64,000 bases of DNA, from the NCBI RefSeq assembly GCF_026262505.1, contig NC_067206.1, forward strand, positions 14,566,205 through 14,630,204. The letters run 5' to 3'. Of this stretch, positions 41,461 to 52,347 are shown piece after piece; position 1 is the stretch's first letter, and every line of letters starts with the position of its first letter. The notes under the pieces are model-generated. The model had not been told where the DNA came from. It saw nothing but the letters and a program-made list of their open reading frames with translations, and did no database searches. The stretch is from Trichomonas vaginalis G3 (lineage: Eukaryota > Parabasalia > Trichomonadida > Trichomonadidae). A program made the translations under genes and the position numbers.

Positions 41461-42340
41461 GAGTATATAAGAATTTCCGAAAAAGTGACACTTTCAATAG
41501 GGAGTAACACTTAAAAAGTGACAATTTAAAATTCACAATAAATAAAAATAATATTTTTTTAGTCTATTAAATTATTCTTTTCTTTGAAATCCTCCAAAAA
41601 TTCTTCGAAATGTTCTAAAATATAATCTGGAGAATTATAACAAAATTCATTAATTTCTAACATATACGTATCTAACAATTCATTTGGAATTTCAAACGAT
41701 CTTAAATATGTAATTGAATTTTGTATCTTCTCATTTATTTGAGAAAGTTTTTCTTCAGCATTTTCCAATAAAAATCTTAATGGATTCAAATTGGCTTCTT
41801 GATTCTGAACAAAATTTAATACTTGGTATAAACGTGATTGAACTTCTCTTTTCAATTTTGTTTTATAATCTGTCAATCGAGGCTCGCGAATTCTAATTGA
41901 AGGAATAAAACCTGTTTGAAGTAAATCGTTTTTAATACGATAAAAGTAATTGGGTGCAACTTCTTCTAAAAGATTTTTGACAAAAACATCAATTCTTTGA
42001 TTTTTAACGGAGCCAAAATCGTGATATTTTATCTTTTTAAATAAAGATTCAGAAACGTTATTCACAACGGTTAATCCATTTGGTCTGGCAGCGGCTATCC
42101 ACTGTTGTTTATGAATGTCCCACTGACGTGTAAAGTATTGATTAAATTCCAATTGATCTTGAATTTTATCAATAATGTGCTCTTTATACATTTTTGCAGC
42201 ATCTTCTTCTGTGCAATCACGATAATAACATAAAATGTTCATAAATTTTTCGACTTCTGATCTAATCTCTTCATCATTTATCTTTGAGAGATTCTTTTTA
42301 AGTGCGCGTATTACATGTAGCGCGCACCAAAAGATATTAT

Positions 42341-43948
42341 CATAAGACGAAATGGTGGAAGTGAACTCAAAATAAGAGTAATTAGGTTATTTTGCCGACC
42401 AAATATATTTACAAGGCAAAATATCATATTACATGTCAACCTATTATCAGTATGTTTTGATAAAAAAATTTTATCAAATATCATATTAAAATTAACATCT
42501 ATATCTATATCAATATCTACACTATAAATTTTTTTATTCAATATCATAGATTTCAAAAATTTATTTCAATTTTAAATTATTTTATGGTTTTCATCAAAAT
42601 TATTTTTTATTAAAAAACATGTTTCACAATTTTTACGGTTTCTTTCAAAAGTTATAAAAAGAGAGTCAATAAGAAATTTCAACACTTCAAGAAGGAATCA
42701 AAGAAATTGACGAAGTTCCAGAATTTTATTCAACAATTCTTAATCAATTAACAAAAACTATACCGAAACTTATCTTACCATCCAAATCAAATCACATTAC
42801 ATACGGAATAAACATTTAATCTTTTACCATTAAAATTATATTTATACGTTATTTAATTTTTTACGTCTAAGTTGAATAGGATAATAGCCGAAGATATAAA
42901 GTAACTATAGTTTACAAGCTAAGGAACAAATCAGCATTGAAACTAAAAAATAACGTATTTGAATAATTTCGTAAAAAATTAGAATTACTCGATATTAAGC
43001 ATATTGCTTTTCTATCATATATGCTTATATTCTACAATAGTGTTACCAAACATCGGGCAACATCATACGTATAATACAACTTTTTCGTACTTCTTTATCG
43101 AATTTAAATAGAACTAAGTTTTTATTTTAAATAAAGAGAAATAATTCTAATTTATAATCTCATTATTAATTTATTCTCATTTTAATATTTCATCGATTTT
43201 TTATTATCGATATTCAATACAAATGAATTCATATTATAATAGTATCTAGTATAACTAGGTATTCTATCACAGTATTTCTTCAATTTATTATAATATTCAG
43301 CATTTTTTAGTTTCAATGCTGATTTGTTCCTTAGCTTGTAAACTATAGTTACTTTATATCTTCGGCTATTATCCTATTCAACTTAGACGTAAAAAAATTA
43401 AATAACGTATAAATATAATTTTAATGGTAAAAGATTAAATGTTTATTCCGTATGTAATGTGATTTGATTTGGATGGTAAGATAAGTTTTCGGTATAGTTT
43501 TTGTTAATTGATTAAGAATTGTTGAATAAAATTCTGGAACTTCGTCAATTTCTTTGATTCCCTCTTCCTCGCAATACAACTCCATATCATTAACTTGTAT
43601 TTAAAGGCTTCCATATACAAAACTATATATAATGTTTGAAAGTTAAATCCAATCTTTTTCTATTTCTAAAAAAAATTGAGACCTAAACACGAGATAGCTT
43701 TCAGAAATTTTCAGGGACATTTTTAATCATTTTTTTATTTATTGTAATATCTTTGTTATTAAATTTGAATTGTTTAATATTTGAATGTAAAGAATTGAAT
43801 AGTAATAATTTTAGTTTTAATACATAGCTAATTGCTAAGCAAAATAATTAATTTATTGTAATTTTGACATGTAAACTAAAGGGGAATTTAGCCGGCCAAA
43901 TAGATGTTACTTTTTGACTTCACCTCACTTCCACCATTTCGTCTTATG
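42341..43948. mobile_element. Element B2 (1.6 kb), non-autonomous, inside the F transposase gene
   Basis: Ends CATAAGACGAAATGGTGGAA and its inverse, followed inward by GTGAACTC or GTGAGGTG and GCCGACCAAAT or the inverse, as in B1. The interior is a large inverted repeat (about 42,690-42,950 and 43,308-43,562), both arms carrying a copy of a short transposase-like C-terminus (ILNQLTKTIPKLILPSKS). A direct target duplication is at best short and decayed. Confidence 0.7.
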
Positions 43949-44606
43949 ACAATATTGCACTCCGGAAATGAATTCCTAATCCCGTTGAAAATGTTTAGTG
44001 CACAGTCAGACATGATAAATTCAGGTTCTGTGTGAGTTGTTTCAAAATATTTACTTAAGCAAAAAGAAATATTTTCACTATTATCTGGATATATTATAAA
44101 ATAACACAAAGGGATAGAATGAGTATTAGCAAATTTGGTAGCTAATACATAAAAAGGAAATCCATGAATAATTAATTTAAACGTAGAGTCTAAGTGATAA
44201 ATTGGTGGTTTTTCATGAATTTGAGAGATCATATCATTATCAGAGTAAATAAAAACCAATTTGTCTGGAAAATCGGTATCTTCACCTTGAATGTCAAAAT
44301 AAATAAGGTCATCATGTTGATCTTCCCATTGATTAACATAGTTTTGTAAAGATTGAAATTGATTTAAAGATATGTCTGCTAAAGATCTCATAAGATCTTT
44401 TTGTTGTAAATAATATTTCAATTGATTGATTGCAGTTTGTTTCATAGTCATGTGAATACAAGTATGATCTTTAGGTATTTCAAGTGTTTTGTTGACTTCT
44501 TGTGTTGCATTAAGTGGACTTCCGTGATTCATGAGAAATTTTTAATCCAAGCACGGTAAGTACCACTTGTAGGTGTATTTTTATGTTGTGGTGGTGGTCC
44601 TGAGTG

Positions 44607-44688
44607 AATATGAGTTAAGTTTGCAGATTTAAAAATGTAATTGTCGAAATTTTTAATAAATTTAAAGCCTGCTGGGCAGCCTTCGTAT
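44607..44688. repeat. Left copy of the 82-bp duplication flanking D1
   Basis: 82 bases identical to 46,367-46,448. The sequence is part of the F transposase zinc-finger coding region, so it is target DNA and not a transposon part. Confidence 0.95.
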
Positions 44689-44771
44689 GAGTGTGGTAGA
44701 ATTTACGAAAAAGTGACACTAGAAAAGTGACACTTAACCTTAAATTACCAAACACTATTTTTTGATTGTAT

Positions 44772-45107
44772 TTTGTTATTTATATATTTATATATATATG
44801 TATATATGTATATATTTATATATGCATATATTTATATATGTATATATTTATATATGTATATATTTATATATGTATATATTTATATATGTATATATTTATA
44901 TATGCATATATTTATATATGTATATATTTATATATGTATATATTTATATATGTATATATTTATATATGTATATATTTATATATGTATATATTTATATATG
45001 TATATATTTATATATGTATATATTTATATATGTATATATTTTATATGTATATATTTATATATGTATATATTTATATATGTATATATTTATATATGTATAT
45101 ATTTATT
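44772..45107. repeat. 16-bp AT microsatellite, about 21 copies
   Basis: A unit of GTATATATTTATATAT repeated almost perfectly. The same repeat, of different copy number, is in D2 (47,443-47,620, inverse) and D3 (51,084-51,285). Open frames across it (Tyr/Ile repeats) are not genes. Confidence 0.95.
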
Positions 45108-46075
45108 AGAAACTGCTTCATGCTGCATTGAGTATTGTTGAATAATTTGAAGTAGTGGTTTTTGAAATCAGCACCCCTATGAGAGCGCTGGCGACCGAAA
45201 CACCACTAGTAAGATTGTGTATTAGAAACTGCTTCATGCTGTGTTGAGTAAGCTTCGATGTCTTTGTAGGATAGCTTTCTGAGAGCGAAACAAGATAGTG
45301 TTGAAAAAAATTTTGAAAATCTGAGAGACTGTGCAAGAGCCAACGACCAAAACACACTACCAGTAAGATACAGCAGTAGTAGCTGCTTCATGCTGCATTG
45401 AGTATTGTTGAATAATTTGAAGTAGTGGTTTTTGAAATCAGCACCCCTATGAGAGCGCTGGCGACCGAAACACCACTAGTAAGATTGTGTATTAGAAACT
45501 GCTTCATGCTGTGTTGAGTAAGCTTCGATGTCTTTGTAGGATAGCTTTCTGAGAGCGAAACAAGATAGTGTTGAAAAAAAAATTTTGAAAATCTGAGAGA
45601 CTGTGCAAGAGCCAACGACCAAAACACTACCAGTAAGATACAGCAGTAGTAGCTGCTTCATGCTGCATTGAGTATTGTTGAATAATTTGAAGTAGTGGTT
45701 TTTGAAATCAGCACCCCTATGAGAGCGCTGGCGACCGAAACACCACTAGTAAGATTGTGTATTAGAAACTGCTTCATGCTGTGTTGAGTAAGCTTCGATG
45801 TCTTTGTAGGATAGCTTTCTGAGAGCGAAACAAGATAGTGTTGAAAAAAAAATTTTGAAAATCTGAGAGACTGTGCAAGAGCCAACGACCAAAACACTAC
45901 CAGTAAGATACAGCAGTAGTAGCTGCTTCATGCTGCATTGAGTATTGTTGAATAATTTGAAGTAGTGGTTTTTGAAATCAGCACCCTATGAGAGCGCTGG
46001 CGACCGAAACACCACTAGTAAGATTGTGTATTAGAAACTGCTTCATGCTGTGTTGAGTAAGCTTCGATATCTTTA
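45108..46075. repeat. 270-bp tandem repeat, about 3.6 copies
   Basis: Starts of the unit lie at about 45,118, 45,388, 45,658 and 45,928; copies are nearly identical. Each unit itself contains two diverged halves that begin with CTGCTTCATGCTG and are followed by TTGAGTA. Shorter versions are present in D2 (about 1.4 units) and D3 (about 0.6 unit). Confidence 0.92.
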
Positions 46076-46366
46076 TCAGACCACCTTTAAATTAACCACT
46101 CACATTCTCACTGTGGTCCATCTAAAATTTGTAAACTTTATGACATAAAATTATATTATATGCAGGATCCCACCTATTACTTAATCTTTTTGGAATAAAT
46201 GTTTTATAATATTTATCGATTGATTGTAATTTTTTGTATAAAAAAGTTTTTTATTTATATTAAAAATATATTCGGTTAATGATATTATCTTATAATTTGT
46301 AAATAAATCTAGTAATAAAATAACTTTAATAGTTGGTGTCACTTTTTCGAAAATTCTGGTTTTTCC

Positions 46367-46448
46367 AATATGAGTTAAGTTTGCAGATTTAAAAATGTAA
46401 TTGTCGAAATTTTTAATAAATTTAAAGCCTGCTGGGCAGCCTTCGTAT
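46367..46448. repeat. Right copy of the 82-bp duplication flanking D1
   Basis: Identical to 44,607-44,688. The transposase coding sequence resumes upstream of it (46,449-46,560). Confidence 0.95.
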
Positions 46449-46654
46449 TCGCATCGGTGGTAGATTAATACTCCTGTTCCAATTGATAGTTTTTGTGGGT
46501 CTTTGACAAATCTTATGTTACCATGCAGCTCTGCAGCTATAACAAAACGAGAATATTCTAAATATCCTATGGCTTTTGATCAACCTCGCATGGAGGATCG
46601 GGTGGAGGATGTTGCATTGAGCAGCAAAAAGGAAAATAAAATTGAAAACTCACA

Positions 46655-46739
46655 TTGAATAACGGTGTTTTAGAAAATATTTTTTTCTTCTGAAAAAGAA
46701 TTATCTTTGAGTATCTAAATTGGGATAAAGGATATAGAA
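46655..46739. repeat. Left copy of the duplication flanking D2 (85 bp)
   Basis: 85 bases that recur at 47,697-47,785 (89 bp); the right copy has about four extra A residues in one A run and two or three other changes. The greater divergence suggests D2 is older than D1 and D3. Confidence 0.85.
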
Positions 46740-47696
46740 GAAAAAACGAATTTTCGAAAAGTGACACCAACTATTAAAGTTATTTTATTACTAGATTTAT
46801 TTACAAATTATAAGATAATATCATTAACCGAATATATTTTTAATATAAATAAACTTTTTTTATACAAAAATTACAATCAATCGATAAATATTATAAAACA
46901 TTTATTCCAAAAAGATTAAGTAATAGGTGGGATCCTGCATAAAATATTTTATGTCATAAAGTTTACAAATTTTAGATGGACCACAGTGAGAATGTGAGTG
47001 GTTAATTTAAAGGTGGTCTGATAAAGATATCGAAGCTTACTCAACACAGCATGAAGCAGTTTCTAATACACAATCTTATAGTTTGTTTCGGTCGCCAGCG
47101 CTCTCATAGGGGTGCTGATTTCAAAAACCACTACTTCAAATTATTCAACAATACTCAATGCAGCATGAAGCAGCTACTACTGCTGTATCTTTGTAGTGTT
47201 TTGGTCGTTGGCTCTTGCACAGTCTCTCAGATTTTCAAAATTTTTTTTCAACACTATCTTGTTTCGCTCTCAGAAAGCTATCCTACAAAGACATCGAAGC
47301 TTACTCAACACAGCATGAAGCAGTTTCTAATACACAATCTTACTAGTGGTGTTTCGGTCGCCAGCGCTCTCATAGGGGTGCTGATTTCAAAAACCACTAC
47401 TTCAAATTATTCAACAATACTCAATGCAGCATGAAGCAGTTTCTAATAAATATATACATATATAAATATATACATATATAAATATATACATATATAAATA
47501 TATACATATATAAATATATACATATATAAATATATACATATATAAATATATACATATATAAATATATACATATATAAATATATACATATATAAATATACA
47601 TATATATATAAATATATAAATAACAAAATACAATCAAAAAATAGTGTTTGGAAATTTAAGGTTAAGTGTCACTTTTTCGTAAATTCTACCACACTC
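46740..47696. mobile_element. Element D2 (957 bp), inverse orientation
   Basis: The same structure as D1 in the opposite orientation: the 3' subterminal region at 46,750-47,030, 1.4 copies of the 270-bp unit, the 16-bp satellite at 47,443-47,620, and the GAGTGTGGTAGAATTTACG end at the right. It lies 206 bp from D1's right flank and is flanked by an 85/89-bp direct duplication. Confidence 0.88.
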
Positions 47697-47785
47697 TTGA
47701 AAAAATAACGGTTTAATAGAAAATATTTTTTTCTTCTGAAAAAGAATTATCTTTGAGTATCTAAATTGGGATAAAGGATATAGAA
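47697..47785. repeat. Right copy of the duplication flanking D2
   Basis: The counterpart of 46,655-46,739. Confidence 0.85.
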
Positions 47786-47904
47786 TAGATAACTAGTACT
47801 TAATATATGATACATGTACACGAAATGGAAGAATGTGTACTAAAAGAAAGGGAAATTTTAGCTTAATATTTTACATACGAATCAATTATCTTTGGTTAAA
47901 AGGT

Positions 47905-48712
47905 AGAATTATTGGCTATGATGTACTGATTCATGATCAGTACATCATAGCCAACAATTCCTTATATAAAGTTCAAAAACTTGGGTGCAATCAGAACTGA
48001 TTTCACACAAGTTTTTGAACTTTCTTGAGGGAATGGAAGAGTAAGAGGTATACATTATGAATATATACCTCTTACCCTTCCATTCCCTCTCTGACAGCGG
48101 AAAACTTTGTCTGAATGTTAAACTATTCAGACAAAGTTTCCCGCTGTCAGCGAAAGAATTGTTCCATCTGGTGCATAGAGTGTGAATCTATGCACCAAAT
48201 GGAGCAAGTCCCTCGCGAAATTGCCAAAACTTGCGTCGCATTTCAAAGATTGCGACCCAAATTTTGGCGATTTCTAGTAGAGATGGAGTATTTTGAGTCA
48301 CTGACCTATATGCAGTGGCTCAAAGGGCTCCATCTCTACTTTGAAGCAAGGAAACTTTCCTCGAAATTTTGATAATTTGAAGAAAGTTTTCAAGCAATTA
48401 ACAAAGGATTACTCGCTATGAGGTAAAAATTCTAGATTTTCACCTCATAGCGAGAGCTTCCCTTTCATTGCTTGAAAACTTTCCCCAGCTTCAAAATTGT
48501 GGAAAGGGCTGTAAAGTCGACTCCGATACCAGCAGGTACCAGAGTATTTAAAAGAGAAGCCCTCGCACGAGTTTCTATGAAGACCTTCTCATTCAAGAAG
48601 ATCTTAATAGAAAATCGTACGAGGGCATTGGAAACTCGCGTCTGGTACATGTTGGTACCAGAGTGTTTGAGATTTGAAGACTCTGGTACTAACATGTACC
48701 AGAATTTATGAT
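47905..48712. repeat. Hairpin array of element F, about 10 hairpins
   Basis: The first hairpins (about 47,915-48,140) are the B, C, D and A modules seen in element B1, in the same order. They are followed by new ones: GTTCCATCTGGTGCATAGA, CGCGAAATTGCCAAAACTTG, GTAGAGATGGAG, CAAGGAAACTTTC, GCTATGAGGTAAAAA and GGTACCAGAGTG, the last group with arms up to about 30 bp. Frames in this stretch derive from the hairpins. Confidence 0.85.
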
Positions 48713-48728
48713 GAATTTAAGATGGACC

Positions 48729-50436
48729 GAGTGGGGGACAAACTCGCCCATTGTCACTTTTTTATTAACCTTAAACTTGTAATTTTCATTATTTTTAATT
48801 AACCTTATTTCTTTCCCAATTCCTGATTTATTTTATTCACTTACTATTAAAAGTCACATTTTAATAAAATATAATAATTTATTTATAGCATTTTTTACTA
48901 TACTGTAATAAAAAATTAATTATAATAAATTAAATGTTTATTAAATCAAATGTTTTCTTTGCAATAATATTTTTAATGTTGAGTAAACAATGTTTGGATC
49001 AAGTGTATCATTTTTCAGACCTTTCTGAACAGCTTCAAGCATACTGATGCATTCGACTTTTTTAAATTGTGTTATTTCTTCGAAATCTCTTGTGACTTTT
49101 TTGATAACTTTAACACTTCTCTCTGAATCCAGACCTTTAATTTGCAACTTAATCAGGAATGAAGGAACAACACTGGAATATAACTCGATGACAAGTTCAT
49201 CGAGTCGAAGATTTCGCCTTTCTGGGAAGTACTGGTGCTTCAAAACCTTGAAATGTGATTCCGAGATGTTGTTTGTTCCATCTCCTTCATTTCTATAGCG
49301 AAGCATCCACCTGTCAAGATGATGGCGCCACTGTTGGTCAAAGTATTCACGGGCAGCAGGTTCCTCATTTAAAATTTCTTCTAAATTGTTGTTAACTTCA
49401 TCAGGATCAATTTCTTCCTCTTCAGAACCAAAGACCAATAACTTCATTAAGTTATAGAAAGTTTCGAAGTTGGAACGATCTTGAAACTTTTCAGCCTTTC
49501 TCATGACAGCGCGCAACACATGAACGCCACACCAAATGATCTGGCATAAGGGGATGGCTGTTTCAACAGCATTTGTGATTTGAGGTGCGCAGTCCATTGA
49601 AAAATAAGATGGTTCGCGATTGATGGAGCCAAAATATGCTGTGAGACAAACTTGTATATTTTCACTTGTGTCGGGCCAAACGAAAAAATACAAAAACGGA
49701 AAAACAATTGATTCCGCGAATTTGCCAGTGACGGCATAAAATGGTATGCGAGAGCGCAAGAGCTTATAAGTGGAATCAATTATGATCTTTGAAAATTAGG
49801 TGAAATAAAACTAAACATAAATGTAAAACTAGGGATATGAAATTTTGGTTGTACACCACTTGTATGTGCCGGATACCATTGTGTCAAATTTTTTCTGAAA
49901 TTAACTTTAAAAGTACTAAGTAAGATCATGAGATATAGCAATATATGTTTAAACCAACTTATATTTTGGTTGTACACCACTTGTATGTGCCGGATACCAT
50001 TGTGTCAAATTTTTTCTGAAATTAACTTTAAAAGTACTAAGTAAGATCATGAGATATAGCAATATATGTTTAAACCAACTTATATTTTGGTTGTACACCA
50101 CTTGTATGTGCCGGATACCATTGTGTCAAATTTTTTCTGAAATTAACTTTAAAAGTACTAAGTAAGATCATGAGATATAGCAATATATGTTTAAACCAAC
50201 TTATATTTTGGTTGTACACCACTTGTATGTGCCGGATACCATTGTGTCAAATTTTTTCTGAAATTAACTTTAAAAGTACTAAGTAAGATCATTTATTTTT
50301 GCATAATATAATGCCAATATGGTTTCTTTTGATTTTATTTCATTTATAAGCAAATCAGATTTACCCAAAAACTCCACTCCATAAGCGTTCATTTGCTAAA
50401 TTAAAAAGTGACAATGGGCTAGTCTGTCCCTTTCTC
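48729..50436. mobile_element. MULE2, 1,708-bp Mutator-like element with 9-bp target duplication
   Basis: Ends GAGTGGGGGACAAACTCGCC and the inverse GAGAAAGAGACAGACTAGCC (the same two ends as MULE1, reversed). AGATGGACC is duplicated at 48,720-48,728 and 50,437-50,445. The interior has the last two thirds of a MULE transposase and 3.7 copies of the 121-bp tandem unit (49,845-50,290). Confidence 0.9.
48941..49786 (-). pseudogene. MULE2 transposase, N-terminus lost
   Basis: An open frame of about 280 codons beginning in the catalytic core: IIIDSTYKLLRSRIPFYAV (first Asp), FSMDCAPQITNAVE (second Asp), IIWCGVHVLRAVMRK, and a helical C-terminal region ending NIVYSTLKILLQRKHLI. The usual zinc-finger N-terminus is absent because the tandem array replaced it; a stop lies just before the core. 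There is therefore no plausible start at the first Asp, and the copy is probably inactive. Confidence 0.88.
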
Positions 50437-50607
50437 AGATGGACCATTATAAAATGGTAGCGGTTTGTTTCAAAAATTTTTAGATGAGATTTGCATAGAT
50501 ATAGATTATATGATTTATACATATGAAAAATAATATATAAAAATATAATTTTGAGATAATTATGTAAATAATATTTTAAATATTTGAATTTGAGGTATAA
50601 TTTTATA

Positions 50608-50725
50608 GTAAAATATATTATAAAGAGTATTTATATAAATATTGTAAGATAATATAAGTAATAAAAATTGAGACCCCTCTCAGTTTTTGATGTTTTGTCA
50701 CTTTTTCGGTAATTCTTATTGTTTC
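50608..50725. repeat. Right end of element F, shared with 22,237-22,354
   Basis: 118 bp, near-identical in the two places and ending GTCACTTTTTCGGTAATTC then TTATTGTTTC. It marks the 3' terminus of the F family. Confidence 0.85.
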
Positions 50726-50808
50726 TACATAGATAGAATCAGTACCTCGCAGACTCTAGTTCTCTATATGGCGCCGAGAAATTTTGGTGAAATGCGACGA
50801 CATTTCAC
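50726..50808. repeat. Right copy of the ~82-bp duplication flanking F
   Basis: The counterpart of 41,378-41,460 with one mismatch. The host hairpin continues to the right (CCAAAATTTTCTCGACGCC). Confidence 0.92.
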
Positions 50809-50910
50809 CAAAATTTTCTCGACGCCATAGGATGAATTGGAGGGTGTGAGATACTATTACATATAATAGTACTCACACCCTCCAAAACCTCGAAAATCTC
50901 AAAATTTCCT

Positions 50911-50992
50911 GCAATTATCATCAACTTTGCATAGCACAATCGGCCAAAAATTCATTCAATTGTCCTTCTTCTCAATATTTCTTAACTCTTTC
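50911..50992. repeat. Left copy of the 82-bp duplication flanking D3
   Basis: 82 bases identical to 52,129-52,210, ending TTAACTCTTTC directly before the GAGTGTGG end of D3. Confidence 0.95.
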
Positions 50993-52128
50993 GAGTGTGG
51001 TAGAATTTACGAAAAAGTGACACTAGAAAAGTGACACTTAACCTTAAATTTCCAAACACTATTTTTTGATTGTATTTTGTTATTTATATATTTATATATA
51101 TAAATATATTTATATAAATATATTTATATATGTATATATTTATATATGTATATATTTATATATGTATATATTTATATATGTATATATTTATATATGTATA
51201 TATTTATATATGTATATATTTATATATGTATATATTTATATATGTATATATTTATATATGTATATATTTATATATGTATATATTTAAAAGACGGTGGTTC
51301 ACCAACATGATTATGAAAATGATGTCCATTTACAAATCTGTATTGATTAGATTTCATTTCAAAGGTAAAGTTAGCACTACAACTTCCCCATCTACAGTAA
51401 TGTCTAATAATTGTTACTCCATCTGAATTCAAATGCGAATCTTTCCGATAATTGCAGTTAGCACGCATCTCTGCTTGAACTCCATATTGAAGATAATGAA
51501 TGAAATCAATATATTGTTTTGTATCAGTAAGGGGAGCAGGAACAGATTGATTCATTTAAAAAATAAAAAAAGTGAGAATTGTAAATAATTAAGGTTAATA
51601 TTGAATAAATAATACATCAAACTAGTTTTAGAGTTGATAGTAAGAAGCTAAGAACAGTACCAGTAAGATACAGCAGTAGTAGCTGCTTCATGCTGCATTG
51701 AGTATTGTTGAATAATTTGAAGTAGTGGTTTTTGAAATCAGCACCCCTATGAGAGCGCTGGCGACCGAAACACCACTAGTAAGATTCTGTATTAGAAACT
51801 GCTTCATGCTGTGTTGAGTAAGCTTCGATGTCTTTATCAGACCACCTTTAAATTAACCACTCACATTCTCACTGTGGTCCATCTAAAATTTGTAAACTTT
51901 ATGACATAAAATTATATTATATGCAGGATCCCACCTATTACTTAATCTTTTTGGAATAAATGTTTTATAATATTTATCGATTGATTGTAATTTTTTGTAT
52001 AAAAAAAGTTTTTTATTTATATTAAAAATATATTCGGTTAATGATATTATCTTATAATTTGTAAATAAATCTAGTAATAAAATAACTTTAATAGTTGATG
52101 TCACTTTTTCGAAAATTCTGTTTTTTTC
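50993..52128. mobile_element. Element D3 (1,136 bp), 82-bp target duplication
   Basis: Left end GAGTGTGGTAGAATTTACG; inverse of the right end GAAAAAAACAGAATTTTCG. The order is terminal repeat, 16-bp satellite, a MULE N-terminal coding fragment (minus strand), 0.6 of the 270-bp unit and the common 3' subterminal region. Perfect 82-bp direct copies flank it. The coding fragment is absent from D1 and D2, so D3 may be closer to the autonomous ancestor. Confidence 0.92.
51268..51555 (-). pseudogene. MULE transposase N-terminal zinc-finger fragment in D3
   Basis: A protein of about 95 codons beginning MNQSVPAPLTDTKQYIDFI, then [34 protein letters not shown] and [12 protein letters not shown]. The C-x4-C and H-x-H spacing is that of FLYWCH/WRKY-like fingers at the start of MULE transposases. 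The frame runs into the 16-bp satellite, so only the DNA-binding end remains. It might still bind element ends; that is inference. Confidence 0.65.
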
Positions 52129-52210
52129 GCAATTATCATCAACTTTGCATAGCACAATCGGCCAAAAATTCATTCAATTGTCCTTCTTCTCAATATTTCT
52201 TAACTCTTTC
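52129..52210. repeat. Right copy of the 82-bp duplication flanking D3
   Basis: Identical to 50,911-50,992. Confidence 0.95.
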
Positions 52211-52347
52211 GATTTCTTTCAAAATATCTTTCAATAATCTTTCAATGATAAATATTATACAAAAACGATTAGTATGAAACTTGTTTGCATTTTAAAAATA
52301 TTTTATATTTCTGTTTTTATTTCAATTTTTATATTTTTATTTGTTGT

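Larger units (their letters stand above)
44689..46366. mobile_element. Element D1 (1,678 bp), non-autonomous, 82-bp target duplication
   Basis: Left end GAGTGTGGTAGAATTTACG then AAAAAGTGACACTAG; inverse of the right end GGAAAAACCAGAATTTTCG then AAAAAGTGACACC. It is composed of a 16-bp satellite (44,772-45,107), 3.6 copies of a 270-bp tandem repeat, and a 280-bp 3' subterminal region shared with D2 and D3. It has no coding sequence. It sits in the F transposase gene between two perfect 82-bp direct copies. Confidence 0.92.
41559..46560 (-). pseudogene. MULE transposase gene of element F, interrupted by B2 and D1
   Basis: Minus-strand coding segments in order: an N-terminal Cys/His zinc-finger-like part (CEYEGCPAGFKFIKNFDNY ... 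HIHSG) at 46,449-46,560 and 44,540-44,690; the DDE core (IYHLDSTFKLIIHGFPFYV, FIMSDCALNIF, FPECNIV) at 43,950-44,532; and the rest (FWCALHVIRALKKN, then NVSESLFKKIKY) at 41,559-42,335. The WCALHV segment is directly cut from CNIV by B2. D1 split the zinc-finger part and duplicated 82 bp of it. Apart from insertions the reading frames are mostly open. The start of the gene is not clear. Confidence 0.8.
41461..50725. mobile_element. Element F: 9.3-kb MULE-type element with ~82-bp target duplication
   Basis: The left end GAGTATATAAGAATTTCCG is followed by AAAAAGTGACAC. The inverse of the right end, AATAAGAATTACCGAAAAAG followed by TGACA, pairs with it. An 82/83-bp direct duplication borders it exactly. 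The interior carries a MULE transposase gene on the minus strand close to the left end. It later received insertions B2, D1, D2 and MULE2. Its 5' end has two AAAAAGTGACA words, as in the D elements, showing common origin. Confidence 0.8.

Noticed and set aside
44762-45141. Three overlapping plus-strand frames of about 120 codons rich in Tyr and Ile, and similar ones at 47.4-47.6 and 51.1-51.3 kb
   Set aside because: They are translations of the 16-bp AT satellite in all frames and have no coding properties.
45118-45931. Repeated 61- and 79-codon minus-strand frames
   Set aside because: They follow the 270-bp tandem unit exactly; no sign of selection on the protein.
51883-52173. A 96-codon minus-strand frame at the right end of D3 as a transposase C-terminus
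   Set aside because: It begins outside the element in the duplicated flank and runs through AT-rich subterminal sequence; similarity to a real transposase cannot be supported.
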